The notes beneath the pieces were generated by a model that saw only the letters and a program-made list of their open reading frames with translations, searched no databases and was not told where the DNA came from. A DNA stretch of 64,000 bases, taken from positions 62,001 through 126,000 of the forward strand of contig JAHHHV010000071.1 in the NCBI GenBank assembly GCA_019359155.1. Direction: 5' to 3'. The stretch comes from Pegethrix bostrychoides GSE-TBD4-15B. Its GTDB lineage: Bacteria > Cyanobacteriota > Cyanobacteriia > Elainellales > Elainellaceae. The position numbers and the translations under genes were made by a program. Shown here one piece after another: positions 54,405 through 63,438 of this stretch (position 1 is its first letter; each line of letters begins with the position of its first letter).

Positions 54405-55160
54405 TTAGGTCAAGGTTGTTTCAGGGCGAATGTTGGGCGGCCGATTCGCCACGACCTTTTGAGAATTGCCTGGAACAACTGCGCCGCGCGAGATCAGATA
54501 GGCTTTGTCATGGGCGCTGAGGCCAGGATTTTCTGAAAACAGCGCCTCTTTGACATTGGCGGTGCGGAGGCTCGTTTCGCTCAAAATTGCTTCGCCCAGA
54601 TCAGCCCCAACTAGATTGGCGAAATCGAGGCTGGCTAAGCTTAGATCCGCCAGACTCAAATCGGCGCCTCTGAGGTCAGCTTCGCGCAGGTCAGCTCCAT
54701 TCAGGTTGGCCAGCCGCAAGTCGGCTCCCCGCAGGTCGGCTCCCGCCAGATGCGTCAGGCTGAGATCTGCGCCGCGCAGGTCGGCTCCGCTGAGATTGGC
54801 ATCGCAGAGGGTCGCGCCAATCAGATAGCTGCTAACCAAATCGGCTCCGCCCAAGTTGGCGCGGCTGAGGTTAGCCTGCCGCAGATCGGCCTCGCTCAGA
54901 TCGGCTCCGCTCAGGTTTATCTCGCTCAACGCAGCGCCCAGCAGCTCAATCCCGATATTCGGATGAGCTTTACGCCACTGATTCCAGTGAGCGACACCGC
55001 TTTTCAGGCGGGCTATCTGCTCAGCCGCAGTCTGTACAGCCAGCTTTTTAGCGAGTTCCCAATTGGCCTGTTGATTGGCCTGCTGATTTGAAGGCTGATG
55101 GGTCGGTTGCTGATCTAAAAACTGATTCACAATGGTGTGCGGTAGGGGGAATAAAGGCAA
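54405..55160 (-). CDS. Pentapeptide-repeat protein
   Basis: This 251 aa protein has about 20 consecutive pentapeptides of the A(D/N)Lxx type (LSGADLSEADLRQANLSRANL ... ) from about residue 85 to 215, which fold into a right-handed beta helix. Such proteins are abundant in cyanobacteria and mostly of unknown function; some plant and bacterial members bind gyrase or act in thylakoids. The N-terminal 30 residues are Gln/Asn-rich (QQANQQANWE) from a 12 bp duplication. The start is uncertain: TTG at 55160 or GTG at 55130, no ATG being available. No signal peptide or span is clear. Confidence 0.85.
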   Translation of the reverse strand: MPLFPLPHTIVNQFLDQQPTHQPSNQQANQQANWELAKKLAVQTAAEQIARLKSGVAHWNQWRKAHPNIGIELLGAALSEINLSGADLSEADLRQANLSRANLGGADLVSSYLIGATLCDANLSGADLRGADLSLTHLAGADLRGADLRLANLNGADLREADLRGADLSLADLSLASLDFANLVGADLGEAILSETSLRTANVKEALFSENPGLSAHDKAYLISRGAVVPGNSQKVVANRPPNIRPETTLT

Positions 55161-55484
55161 GATCTAGAAGCGATCTGGATCAGCTGCGGATGCATTGTCT
55201 TTCACAATATCATCCCTTCATTAGAAAGCGCCAAAAGCCTTTAGAAACCAGGGATCCTCAGGATTGCGACTCATCTGATGCAAGGCAATAGAGCTGGCTC
55301 TGGCCTGTTCCGATTTACAAATCAGATTTACAAATCAGTAAAGATTCATACAGTAAAGCCCCATAGAATGAAAGATAGTCTTGGACGCGAGTGTTCTCCG
55401 GCAAGCTGCCTTGTCAGTTACAAAGACAGGTGAGCCAGCCGCAGTTTAGTGTATTGAATGTTTATTGAATTTAGGAGCAGGGAT
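55161..55484. other. Divergent spacer with a duplicated palindromic unit
   Basis: This 324 bp spacer lies between the pentapeptide gene and the BioD-like gene. It holds the exact 13 bp tandem duplication annotated at 55312-55337 and an AGTAAAG repeat beside it. The right end carries AGGAG (55473-55477), which sets the start of the next gene. Confidence 0.6.
55312..55337. repeat. Exact 13 bp tandem duplication of a palindromic unit
   Basis: GATTTACAAATCA occurs twice head to tail. Each unit is itself an inverted repeat (GATTT-AC-AAATC), so the duplication creates two adjacent identical palindromes within the upstream region of the BioD-like gene. Confidence 0.95.
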
Positions 55485-56576
55485 GTGCCAAAAACCGCTA
55501 AGTTTCTCCTCATTGGGTCATCAGAAGCCTACAGCGGCAAGTCGGCAATTGTACTGGGGATGGCACATCAGCTTCAGTCCACGGGGTTAGATATTGCCTA
55601 TGGCAAGCCCGTGGGCACTTGCCTAGACCATACGCAGGCGGAGGTGGTGGAAGAAGACCTGCAATTTATGGCGCAGACGCTGAAGCTGCCAGAGCATCGA
55701 CTGCTGCCTATGCTGCTGCCGTTAGATCAAACCACAGTTGCCCAGCGGCTCGCGGGTACAGATCAAACCAATTATCAGCAGAAGCTCCAGCGCTATGCCG
55801 ACTATGCAGACAGCGATCTAGTGCTGTTAGAAGGTGCAGGGACGCTGGATGAAGGCAAGCTGTTTGACCTATCGCTGGCGCAGATGACAGAGCAGCTGGA
55901 TGCCGCAGTTGTGCTAGTTAGCCGCTTTCATTCCGCTCTGATTGTCGATAGCCTGCTCACCGCCCAACAGCAGCTCGGCGATGCCTTGGTGGGGGTCGTG
56001 ATCAACGATGTGCTACTGGACCAGATGGAAACCGTCCAAACTCAGATCCAGCCATTTCTAGAGCGTCAGGGCATTGAGGTGTTGGGGATCTTGCCGCGTA
56101 ACGACCTGCTGCGGAGTGTCAGCGTCGGCGTGCTGGCGCAGCAGCTAGGGGCAGAAATTCTCTGTCGGCCTGATCGACTCGATCTGATGGTTGAAAGCCT
56201 CAAAATTGGGGCAATGAACGTCAATTCAGCCCTAGAGTATTTTCGCAAAGGGCGCAACATGGCGATTGTCACAGGCGGTGACCGCACCGATATTCAGCTC
56301 GCGGCCTTTGAAACTTCAACTCAATGTTTGATTTTGACGGGTCACCTGCCTCCCTCAGCAACCATTTTGAGCCGCGCTGAAGATCTGGAAATTCCGGTGC
56401 TCTCAGTCGATCTAGATACGCTCACCACGGTAGAAATCATCGACCGAGCCTTTGGGCAAGTGCGGCTGCATGAGCCGATCAAAATTCAGTCGGTCTTTCA
56501 GATGGCGCAAACCCACGTCAAGATCAATCGGCTGCTGGACAAGCTAGGGCTAGCGCCAGTGGCCAGCGTCGGCTAG
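55485..56576 (+). CDS. BioD-like / DRTGG-domain protein (phosphotransacetylase-like family)
   Basis: This 363 aa protein has a P-loop dethiobiotin-synthetase-like domain (KFLLIGSSEAYSGKSAIVLGMAHQL, VLLEGAGTLDEG) and a C-terminal DRTGG domain (about 215-325, NMAIVTGGDRTDIQLAAFE). The same pair of domains forms the N-terminal regulatory part of Pta phosphotransacetylases; here the catalytic acetyltransferase domain is absent. The function in cyanobacteria is unknown. The GTG at 55485 is chosen because AGGAG lies 7 bp upstream and orthologs begin (V/M)PKTAKFLLIG; the ATG at 55458 has no ribosome site. Confidence 0.82.
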   Translation: MPKTAKFLLIGSSEAYSGKSAIVLGMAHQLQSTGLDIAYGKPVGTCLDHTQAEVVEEDLQFMAQTLKLPEHRLLPMLLPLDQTTVAQRLAGTDQTNYQQKLQRYADYADSDLVLLEGAGTLDEGKLFDLSLAQMTEQLDAAVVLVSRFHSALIVDSLLTAQQQLGDALVGVVINDVLLDQMETVQTQIQPFLERQGIEVLGILPRNDLLRSVSVGVLAQQLGAEILCRPDRLDLMVESLKIGAMNVNSALEYFRKGRNMAIVTGGDRTDIQLAAFETSTQCLILTGHLPPSATILSRAEDLEIPVLSVDLDTLTTVEIIDRAFGQVRLHEPIKIQSVFQMAQTHVKINRLLDKLGLAPVASVG

Positions 56577-56626
56577 AATCTAGGCTCTGAGAATCTAGGC
56601 TGGAAATCTAGGCCGGAAATCTAGGC
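56577..56626. repeat. Four imperfect tandem copies of AATCTAGGC
   Basis: AATCTAGGC starts at 56577, 56592, 56605 and 56618, giving periods of 15, 13 and 13 bp. The array starts at the stop codon of the BioD-like gene and fills the gap to the convergent PBP2 gene. Confidence 0.9.
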
Positions 56627-56644
56627 TGGGAGGCCAGCGCTAGC

Positions 56645-58465
56645 TCAATCGCTGGTTACATCAGCAGGCTGAGCCGCGCTGGGAGCTTGTTTGCCAATGA
56701 AGTAGGCTTCGAGCACCTGTCGCACCATTGGAGCCGCAATCTTGCCGCCGCCGCCACCTGAATTCTCGCCGAAGGCCACCACCACGATTTCCGGCTTGTC
56801 CGTCGGGCCAAAGCCGCCAAACCAGACGTGCGATTCACGAGGCGGGTCTTCAGCAGTGCCGCTTTTACCAGAGAGAGCCGGAAGCCCCGGAGCCGTCACG
56901 GCCTGTCCTGTACCGCTGGTCACAACCATCCGCAGCCCTTCCTTGAGGATTTCGAGCGTTGAGGGCTTGAGGTTGAGCGATTCGCGCCAGTTGCGGGCAT
57001 CAGCATTGTCAAACATCAGGTGCGGATGGACGCGGTAGCCATCGTTGGCGGCCACAGCAAACATCACGGCCACCTGAAGTGGCGAGGTTTGTAGGTAGCC
57101 CTGACCAATCGACATATTGACCGTATCTCCGGCATACCAGGGTTCTTTCAGCTCAGCCTGCTTCCAAGCTTCATCCGGTACCAGCCCAGCCGCCTCTTCT
57201 TTGCCAATTTCAATGCCGGTTTTCTGGCCAAAGCCATAGCGCCGCGTCCACTGAATCAGGTTTTGATCGCCGACTCGCAGCGCCACTTGATAGAAAAACG
57301 TGTCGCTGCTCCAGGCCATCGCTCCCGGAAAGCCCAGTGGCCCAAATCCGGCGCGGTTCCAATCCCAGAACTGAATGCCGCCCACTTCTAGATAGGGGAA
57401 TGTGCTGAGTACATCGCTAGTCGCATATTTGCCAGTTTCCAACGCCGCAGTTGTGGTAACGATCTTAAAGGTGCTGGCGGGTGGATAGCCCTGCAAGGCG
57501 CGGTTGACAAACGGAAACTCTTTGCTTTGCAGCTGCTTCCACTGTGCGTCAGTGATGTAGGTGGAGAACAGATTGGGATCAAAGGCGGGACGGCTGACCA
57601 TGGCCAGCACAGAGCCATTACGCGGATCGAGCGCCACAATTGCGCCTTTGCGGTTGCCCAAGGCGCGCTCGGCAGCTCGCTGAATATCGAGGTCAATTGT
57701 TAGCTGCACGTCGTTGCCCGATCGAGCCTGCTGTTCGCCTAGCACCCGCAGCACTCGACCGGAGCCATCGACCTCCACCTGCTGCCCGCCCCACTCGCCG
57801 CGCAGCTGCTGCTCAAACGCCGACTCAACGCCCATCTGACCAATCACATCCCCCAATCGATAGCCTTCACCCTGATGAGTTTTCAGGTCTTCGTCGTTCA
57901 TCTCACCCGTGTAGCCCAGCACATGCGCTGCCAGATCGCCGTAGGGATAGTTGCGGACGGCCTCTGCCTGCACCTGCACGCCGTTAAGTTCCTGGCTAAA
58001 TTCAGCGAGCGCCGTCACCTGAGCGGGGCTGAGTCCGCGCGCAATCCGCACCAAAACCGGCGAGCTGTAGCCTGCCTGCTCTAGCCTGTCTTGAATCGTC
58101 TTGGCCGGAATATTCAGCGTTTTGGCTAGGCGCGGCAAGATGCTGTTCCAGTCCTGCTTCGAGTTGGAGATTGGCCAGAGAAAGACGGCGTAGGAGAGCC
58201 GATTGCCGACCAGAATTCGGCCTTTGCGATCTAGGATATTGCCCCGCTCAGGCTGACGCGGAATCAGTCGAATCCGGTTGTTGTCGGCCAGCTGACGGTT
58301 GCGATCTCCCTGAAATAACTGCAAATAGGCAAGCCGCGTCCCAATGCCGCCCAGCATCACTAGCGTCACAAGCAACATCAGTATAATCGACTGGGACTGC
58401 CGCCCAACGCTGCGGGCATTGTTGCGCGTCGAGGGTTGCAGGGGGGAATTTTGAGTCAGAGCCAT
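56645..58465 (-). CDS. mrdA: Penicillin-binding protein 2 (elongation transpeptidase)
   Basis: This class B PBP crosslinks lateral-wall peptidoglycan with RodA during elongation. The 606 aa protein has one N-terminal span (about 27-47, IILMLLVTLVMLGGIGTRL), a dimerisation/pedestal region (NNRIRLIPRQPERGNILDRKGRIL ... GGQQVEVDGSGR) and the transpeptidase domain: active-site SxxK in PPASTFKIV (about residue 332), SSDTFFYQ (SxN equivalent with Asp) and KSGT in LSGKSGTAED (about 532). It is the PBP2 type by its GWYAGD/SIGQGY signatures. A Gly-rich loop, GENSGGGGGKIAAP, precedes the C-terminus. Confidence 0.93.
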   Translation of the reverse strand: MALTQNSPLQPSTRNNARSVGRQSQSIILMLLVTLVMLGGIGTRLAYLQLFQGDRNRQLADNNRIRLIPRQPERGNILDRKGRILVGNRLSYAVFLWPISNSKQDWNSILPRLAKTLNIPAKTIQDRLEQAGYSSPVLVRIARGLSPAQVTALAEFSQELNGVQVQAEAVRNYPYGDLAAHVLGYTGEMNDEDLKTHQGEGYRLGDVIGQMGVESAFEQQLRGEWGGQQVEVDGSGRVLRVLGEQQARSGNDVQLTIDLDIQRAAERALGNRKGAIVALDPRNGSVLAMVSRPAFDPNLFSTYITDAQWKQLQSKEFPFVNRALQGYPPASTFKIVTTTAALETGKYATSDVLSTFPYLEVGGIQFWDWNRAGFGPLGFPGAMAWSSDTFFYQVALRVGDQNLIQWTRRYGFGQKTGIEIGKEEAAGLVPDEAWKQAELKEPWYAGDTVNMSIGQGYLQTSPLQVAVMFAVAANDGYRVHPHLMFDNADARNWRESLNLKPSTLEILKEGLRMVVTSGTGQAVTAPGLPALSGKSGTAEDPPRESHVWFGGFGPTDKPEIVVVAFGENSGGGGGKIAAPMVRQVLEAYFIGKQAPSAAQPADVTSD

Positions 58466-58730
58466 CAGGGGAATGGGGATAGACGATTGGTGTTGATGAA
58501 CCGTTTAGAACAAACAGGTTTAGAACAAACAGGCAGTAACAAGGTCGCAACGCACCAAAACAGCCAGCTTCCACTATAGGGCAATTGTATTGAGCTATTG
58601 TATCAAGCTTGAATTGCAGCCAGATTTAATCAAGGGTATGCTTAAGGACAAAAATTCAGCTGCGCCTACATTAGGTCTAAAGCTACTTGCCCTTCACCCG
58701 CCCACTCAACTCACAGGGAATTTGCCGACC

Positions 58731-59855
58731 ATGTCTCAGACTGTCATCCAACAAGATGTTGCCGAAACTGACACGATGTTTGACGTTGAGCTGCGGAAAG
58801 TATTTAAGGTTTACAACGGAGAAACGGCAGTTCGCAACATTGACCTGAATATTCGTCAAGGCGAATTCTTTAGTATCTTGGGGCCGAGCGGCTGCGGCAA
58901 AACCACAACGCTGCGGATGATTGCCGGATTTGAAGAGCCAACCGGCGGCGAAGTGCTGATTCGCGGCCAGTCGATGGCTAACGTACCGCCCTACAAGCGT
59001 CCGGTCAACACGGTGTTTCAGAGCTATGCCCTGTTTGGCCATATGAGTGTCTGGGACAATGTGGCCTTTGGGCTGCGGCTAAAAGACTGTCCCAAGTCTG
59101 AACTCCAGCAGCGGGTGGGAGAGTCGCTGGAGCTGGTCAAAATGGACAGCTTGGCGCGGCGCTTTCCGGCTCAGCTTTCCGGCGGGCAGCAGCAGCGGGT
59201 GGCGCTGGCGAGAGCGCTGGTGAATCGTCCAACGGTGGTGCTGCTAGACGAGCCGCTAGGAGCACTTGACCTGAAGCTCCGCAAAGAAATGCAGCTAGAG
59301 CTGACGACGCTACACCGCGATTTGGGCGTGACGTTTGTGATGGTGACGCATGACCAAGAAGAAGCGCTCAGCCTCTCTGATCGAATTGCCGTCATGAATA
59401 TTGGCAAGATCGAGCAAATCGGCACGCCGACTGAAATCTACGAGCAGCCGTGCACTGCCTTTATCGCTGACTTTATTGGCGATACCAACCTGATGCCTGC
59501 CGAGTTGGCCACCCTGCAGGGCGAAACCGTTGAGGCCACCACGCGCAGTGGCCTGAAGATCTGGGTCAAGCCGCAGGCGTTGTTCAAAGAGAATCCGACG
59601 CGCGAAGTGCTGGTTAGCATCCGACCTGAAAAGATTCAGCTGGGCAGCACAGACTCCTCAGAGATCGCGAATCGCTATGATGGGACGCTGAAGCACGTTA
59701 TGTATTTGGGCAACCATACGCACTATCAGGTTGAGCTACCGAGCGGCGACGTGATCACGGTCTTTCAGACCAATCGCTCTAGTGAGCAGCTCAAACCTGG
59801 GATGCCGATCCAGATTTACTGGTCAGCTTCAGACAGTTTGGCGCTGCCGGTTTGA
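58731..59855 (+). CDS. potA: Spermidine/putrescine ABC transporter ATP-binding protein PotA
   Basis: This is the ATPase of the polyamine importer; it is the first gene of potADBC. The 374 aa protein has Walker A GPSGCGKTTTLR, the Q-loop FQSYALFGHM, the signature LSGGQQQRVALARAL, Walker B VVLLDEPLGALD and the His switch MVTHDQEEA. The C-terminal TOBE regulatory domain (about 285-374) ends VFQTNRSSEQLKPGMPIQIYW. I chose ATG 58731; the frame is open to a TTG at 58590 without family resemblance, and an alternative internal ATG (MFDVELRKVFK) is possible. No clear ribosome site is present. Confidence 0.93.
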   Translation: MSQTVIQQDVAETDTMFDVELRKVFKVYNGETAVRNIDLNIRQGEFFSILGPSGCGKTTTLRMIAGFEEPTGGEVLIRGQSMANVPPYKRPVNTVFQSYALFGHMSVWDNVAFGLRLKDCPKSELQQRVGESLELVKMDSLARRFPAQLSGGQQQRVALARALVNRPTVVLLDEPLGALDLKLRKEMQLELTTLHRDLGVTFVMVTHDQEEALSLSDRIAVMNIGKIEQIGTPTEIYEQPCTAFIADFIGDTNLMPAELATLQGETVEATTRSGLKIWVKPQALFKENPTREVLVSIRPEKIQLGSTDSSEIANRYDGTLKHVMYLGNHTHYQVELPSGDVITVFQTNRSSEQLKPGMPIQIYWSASDSLALPV

Positions 59856-59965
59856 GTGATTGATCTGAGCGATTAATTTGAGCGATTGGTTCAACCTACC
59901 AATTTGAACACTGCCGCTAGTAACGCTGTCTGCCTGAGCAAGACTGAGCAACAAGGACTGAGTAT

Positions 59966-61117
59966 ATGCCTCCCGTTCGCAATTCAAATTTCAATTCGCT
60001 GCCGCCTCACTCGCGCCGCCGTTTTTTACAGGTCGCCGCTGCCGCCACCTCAGGCGTGATGCTCTCCAACTGCGCGCGGGCACTGCTGAATAATGCCAGC
60101 GGCGGCACAACGGTTCAGAGCGATGGGCGAGCCGGATCGGGCAATCAAACCCTGCGAATTTATACCTGGGCTAACTACACTGACGACGAACTGCTGAGCA
60201 ACTTCAAAGACAGAACCGGCATCCAGGTGATTGCAGACACCTACGACTCCAACGAAACCATGCTGGCCAAGGTGCAGGCGGGGGGCGGCAAAGACTACAG
60301 CATCATCTATCCATCTGACTACATGGTGGATCAAATGTCTGGGCAAGGGCTACTGTCGCTGCTCGATCGCTCCAAGCTCGACGGCATCAATCAGCTGATG
60401 GACAAGTGGCAGAACCCCGCCTACGACAAGAACAACGCCCACAGTATTCCAGCCGTCTGGGGCACAACAGGGCTAATTTTCAACCCTGACGTGATCCAGG
60501 CTGAGGTGAAGGGCTGGGACTATATTTGGGACAACACCGAAGACCTGACGCGGCAGATCACAATGATCAGCGATGTGCGAGAGGTTTTGGGCGCGACCTT
60601 GCAGTATTTAGGCTATTCGATCAACTCGACCGACCCGGCTCAAATCAAGGAAGCCTACGAAAAACTGCTGGAAATTAAGCCCGCTATTGCCTCGTTTGTC
60701 ACTAATGGCTGGGAAGATCAGCTGGCTGGAGGTGATCTGATGATATCGATGGCCTACTCGCAGGATGCAATTTCGCTGATTGCCGAAAAGCCGGAGCTGC
60801 AATATATTGTGCCTGAAAGCGGCTCATCGCTCTGGACAGACACAATGGTAATTCCCAAGACCGCCCCCAATTCTGAAGCCGCCTATGCTTGGCTCAACTT
60901 CATGCTGGAGCCAGAAAACGCGGCTCGTCTGGTGGAGCGCCTTAAAATCTCGACCCCCAACGCTGCCGCCTTCGACAAGCTGCCCCCGAAGCTACAGCAA
61001 AACGAGAACCTGTTTCCCTCCAAAGCCGTGCTGGCCAAGTGCGAAGGCATTGTGCCCGTAAAAGAAGAAATTTCTAATCTGTATGACCAGTTCTGGACTC
61101 GCCTGACTAGCTCTTAA
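59966..61117 (+). CDS. potD: Polyamine-binding lipoprotein PotD
   Basis: This 383 aa protein is the extracytoplasmic solute-binding component of the polyamine importer. The N-terminus has a twin-arginine signal (SRRRFLQVAAAATSG) followed by LSNC, a possible lipobox, so it may be Tat-exported and lipid-anchored. The mature part starts LRIYTWANYTDDELLSNFKDRTGI and has YPSDYMVDQM, VWGTTGLIFN and GGDLMISMAYSQDA, typical of PotD/PotF. Acidic residues expected for polyamine binding are present in these motifs. The gap after potA is 110 bp, so cotranscription is likely. Confidence 0.93.
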   Translation: MPPVRNSNFNSLPPHSRRRFLQVAAAATSGVMLSNCARALLNNASGGTTVQSDGRAGSGNQTLRIYTWANYTDDELLSNFKDRTGIQVIADTYDSNETMLAKVQAGGGKDYSIIYPSDYMVDQMSGQGLLSLLDRSKLDGINQLMDKWQNPAYDKNNAHSIPAVWGTTGLIFNPDVIQAEVKGWDYIWDNTEDLTRQITMISDVREVLGATLQYLGYSINSTDPAQIKEAYEKLLEIKPAIASFVTNGWEDQLAGGDLMISMAYSQDAISLIAEKPELQYIVPESGSSLWTDTMVIPKTAPNSEAAYAWLNFMLEPENAARLVERLKISTPNAAAFDKLPPKLQQNENLFPSKAVLAKCEGIVPVKEEISNLYDQFWTRLTSS

Positions 61118-61147
61118 TTTCTGGTTCTTAATTTCTGGCTCTTAATT
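61112..61147. repeat. 14 bp tandem repeat overlapping the potD stop codon
   Basis: TCTTAATTTCTGGT, TCTTAATTTCTGGC and a partial TCTTAATT follow each other. The first copy contains the potD TAA (61115-61117), so later copies repeat the stop codon in the potD-potB gap. Confidence 0.95.
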
Positions 61148-61160
61148 CCCTGCTGCCCCT

Positions 61161-62063
61161 ATGACGCTGACCTCTCCCAATCCCAATCTGGCCGAGCCAG
61201 CTATTCCAGGCTGGCAGCGAACCTTGAGAAAGCTGCTTCAGCCTGTGATATTGCTGGGACCATCGGGACTCTGGCTGCTGCTGCTGCTGGTTTTTCCGAC
61301 GCTGCTGATTCTGGAGCTGAGCCTGATTCCGGGCGCGCGGCTGGGCAATCCTCCTGGCCCTTACGGCATCGGCAACTACATCGAAATTTTTAAGCCAGTC
61401 TATCTTCAGGTGATCTGGCGCTCGCTCTATTTTGCGCTGGGCACAACGCTGTTCTGCCTGCTGCTGGGCTTTCCAGTCGCCTACTGGATTGCGCTCAAGG
61501 CTCCGAGTCGCTGGCGCAACCTGCTCTTGGTTGGCTTCATTTTGCCGCTCTGGACCTCTTCACTGCTGCGTGCCTACGCCTGGATCACGATTCTGCGCCC
61601 TAGCGGCTTGCTAAACTCGCTCTTGGGCTTCTTCGGGCTACCGGGACAGGAATGGCTCAACCGCACCCCTGCGGTGTTTATCGGCATGACCTATAGCTAT
61701 CTGCCTTATATGGTGCTGATTCTTTACGCCTCGCTGGAGAAGCTGGATCGAAGGCTGCTGGAGGCGGCATCAGATTTGGGCGCAACGCAGCAGCAATCGT
61801 TTTGGCGCGTTACGGTGCCCCAGACGATGCCGGGAATTGCGGCAGGTGGCCTGCTGGTGCTGATTGCGACGCTGGGCGATTTTGCGGTGCCGGAGCTACT
61901 GGGCGGCGCATCCAGCATGACGGTATCCCGGCTGATCTACAACCAGTTTTTGGGCGCAACCCGCAACTGGGGCTTAGGCTCCAGCATCAGCATGATTTTG
62001 ATTTTGGGCGTGAGCATCTCGATTGCGCTGTTGCTGAAGTACGGCGACCGAGACGCGATTTAG
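61161..62063 (+). CDS. potB: Polyamine ABC transporter permease PotB
   Basis: This 300 aa inner-membrane permease has six spans (first LLGPSGLWLLLLLVFPTLLILEL). The cytoplasmic coupling loop EAASDLGATQQQSFWRVTVPQTMPG is the EAA motif that contacts PotA. It pairs with PotC. The gap to potD is 43 bp and to potC 49 bp, all in one direction. Confidence 0.93.
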   Translation: MTLTSPNPNLAEPAIPGWQRTLRKLLQPVILLGPSGLWLLLLLVFPTLLILELSLIPGARLGNPPGPYGIGNYIEIFKPVYLQVIWRSLYFALGTTLFCLLLGFPVAYWIALKAPSRWRNLLLVGFILPLWTSSLLRAYAWITILRPSGLLNSLLGFFGLPGQEWLNRTPAVFIGMTYSYLPYMVLILYASLEKLDRRLLEAASDLGATQQQSFWRVTVPQTMPGIAAGGLLVLIATLGDFAVPELLGGASSMTVSRLIYNQFLGATRNWGLGSSISMILILGVSISIALLLKYGDRDAI

Positions 62064-62112
62064 AGCTTTGACTGAGCCTGTGACCCAACTCGATGCCCTA
62101 AGGAGCCTGAAC

Positions 62113-62925
62113 ATGAATTCTGCCCCCGCAAAACCCAAGCTGCCGTTCTCCTGGCAGGGCATGCTCACTGCGCTGATGTATGCCTTTATGTATGTGCCGA
62201 TTTTGGTGCTGGGGTTTTATAGCTTCAACGATTCGCGCTTCAGCTCAACTTGGGGCGGGTTTAGTCTGCGCTGGTACGACAGCCTCTTCAACGACGGGCG
62301 GATTCTCTCGGCGCTGGGCGACAGTCTCAAGGTAGCCTTGATTGCGGTGGGACTGTCGGCCATTCTCGGCACCATGATGGCAGTGGGACTGGCCAAATAT
62401 AGCTTTCCGGGGAAAGGGCTGTATCTGGGGATTTCATACCTGCCGCTGATTGTGCCAGATATTGCCGTGGCGGTGGCGACACTGGTGTTTTTGGCTTCCG
62501 TCAGCGTGCCGCTCAGCCTCTGGACGATTATTGCAGCGCATATTGTGTTTTGTCTGGCCTATATCGCAGTGGTGGTTTCAACGCGGCTGGCTGGCCTCAA
62601 TCCGTCCTTGGAAGAGGCAGCGCTCGATCTGGGAGCGAATCCGTTTCAGGCGTTTATGAAAGTGCTGCTGCCGGAACTTACGCCAGCGATCCTGTCAGGC
62701 TGTCTGCTAGCGTTTGTGCTGAGTATGGATGATCTGCTGATCTCTAGCTTTACGGCAGGGGGCGGCGCAAATACGCTGCCGATGGAAATCTTTAGCCGGG
62801 TGCGAACGGGCGTGAAGCCCGATATCAACGCGCTCAGCGTCCTGCTGATTCTGTTTTCTGGGGCGCTGGCGTTTCTGTCAGAATATATTCGCTTTAAGAG
62901 TGCACAGCGGCAGTTGGGTCAGTAG
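62113..62925 (+). CDS. potC: Polyamine ABC transporter permease PotC
   Basis: This 270 aa second permease of the polyamine importer has six spans, starting LTALMYAFMYVPILVLGFYSFN. The EAA loop is LEEAALDLGANPFQAFMKVLLPELTP. SMDDLLISSFTAGGGANTLP is a PotC landmark. ATG 62113 is preceded by AGGAG (62101-62105) with 7 bp spacing; a TTG at 62068 in the same frame was not used. It completes the potADBC set. Confidence 0.93.
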   Translation: MNSAPAKPKLPFSWQGMLTALMYAFMYVPILVLGFYSFNDSRFSSTWGGFSLRWYDSLFNDGRILSALGDSLKVALIAVGLSAILGTMMAVGLAKYSFPGKGLYLGISYLPLIVPDIAVAVATLVFLASVSVPLSLWTIIAAHIVFCLAYIAVVVSTRLAGLNPSLEEAALDLGANPFQAFMKVLLPELTPAILSGCLLAFVLSMDDLLISSFTAGGGANTLPMEIFSRVRTGVKPDINALSVLLILFSGALAFLSEYIRFKSAQRQLGQ

Positions 62926-62991
62926 CTTGGGTAAGCGCTTGAGTAAAGTAGTCTAGATCAATAGCCGCCCTGGAACAGCCCAAATCAGCGG

Positions 62992-63402
62992 GTGAAAGCA
63001 GATAATCAAGCTATTGGGTTTTGGTTGCCGCTTATGGTCAGGATTGTCAACGGACAAGAAGTAGACACAGAGCTTGACATCAGCCATCTTGTGATTGAGG
63101 ATGATGCGCTACTGCGGGTTTGGAGAATCTCGCCCTTGGGCTACAGCGAACTCACGCTAGAGCAGGGCATCACTGAAGTTGGGGAGTCGGTTTGGCTGGC
63201 TAGAGTTGGACTTGGCTTGACTCTCTGGGAAGGTGAGTTTGAAGAACCCGTGATGCGCCTCTGGATGCGCTGGTGTAATCAGCAGGGACAAGTGATTCTG
63301 ACCGGAGCAGAGCGAGCAGACACTGAACAGCAGCGCGCCGAACGACTGGCTGAACGGCTGCGGGCGATGGGGGTCAATCCTGACGAACTTGACGAAGTTT
63401 AG
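62992..63402 (+). pseudogene. Orphan C-terminal Uma2-like segment
   Basis: The 136 aa ORF starts at a GTG (62992; next ATG 63034). Its second half (ARVGLGLTLWEGEFEEPVMRLWMRW, then TGAERADTEQQRAERLAERLRAMGVNPDEL) closely resembles the C-terminal tail of cyanobacterial Uma2 (DUF820) proteins, which end in a charged helix and xGIDPDEL-like motif. The N-terminal PD-(D/E)xK nuclease fold of Uma2 is missing, so this looks like a truncated remnant, or a small protein built on that tail. It follows potC by 66 bp and converges on ccmK4. Functional status is unclear. Confidence 0.6.
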
Positions 63403-63438
63403 CGAGAGGTTGCTGGCCGTAACGCTGATGCGCTACCG

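Noticed and set aside
58590-58730. 47-codon N-terminal extension of potA from a TTG
   Set aside because: The sequence before MSQTVIQQDV has no ABC-ATPase features and contains no ribosome site at the TTG.
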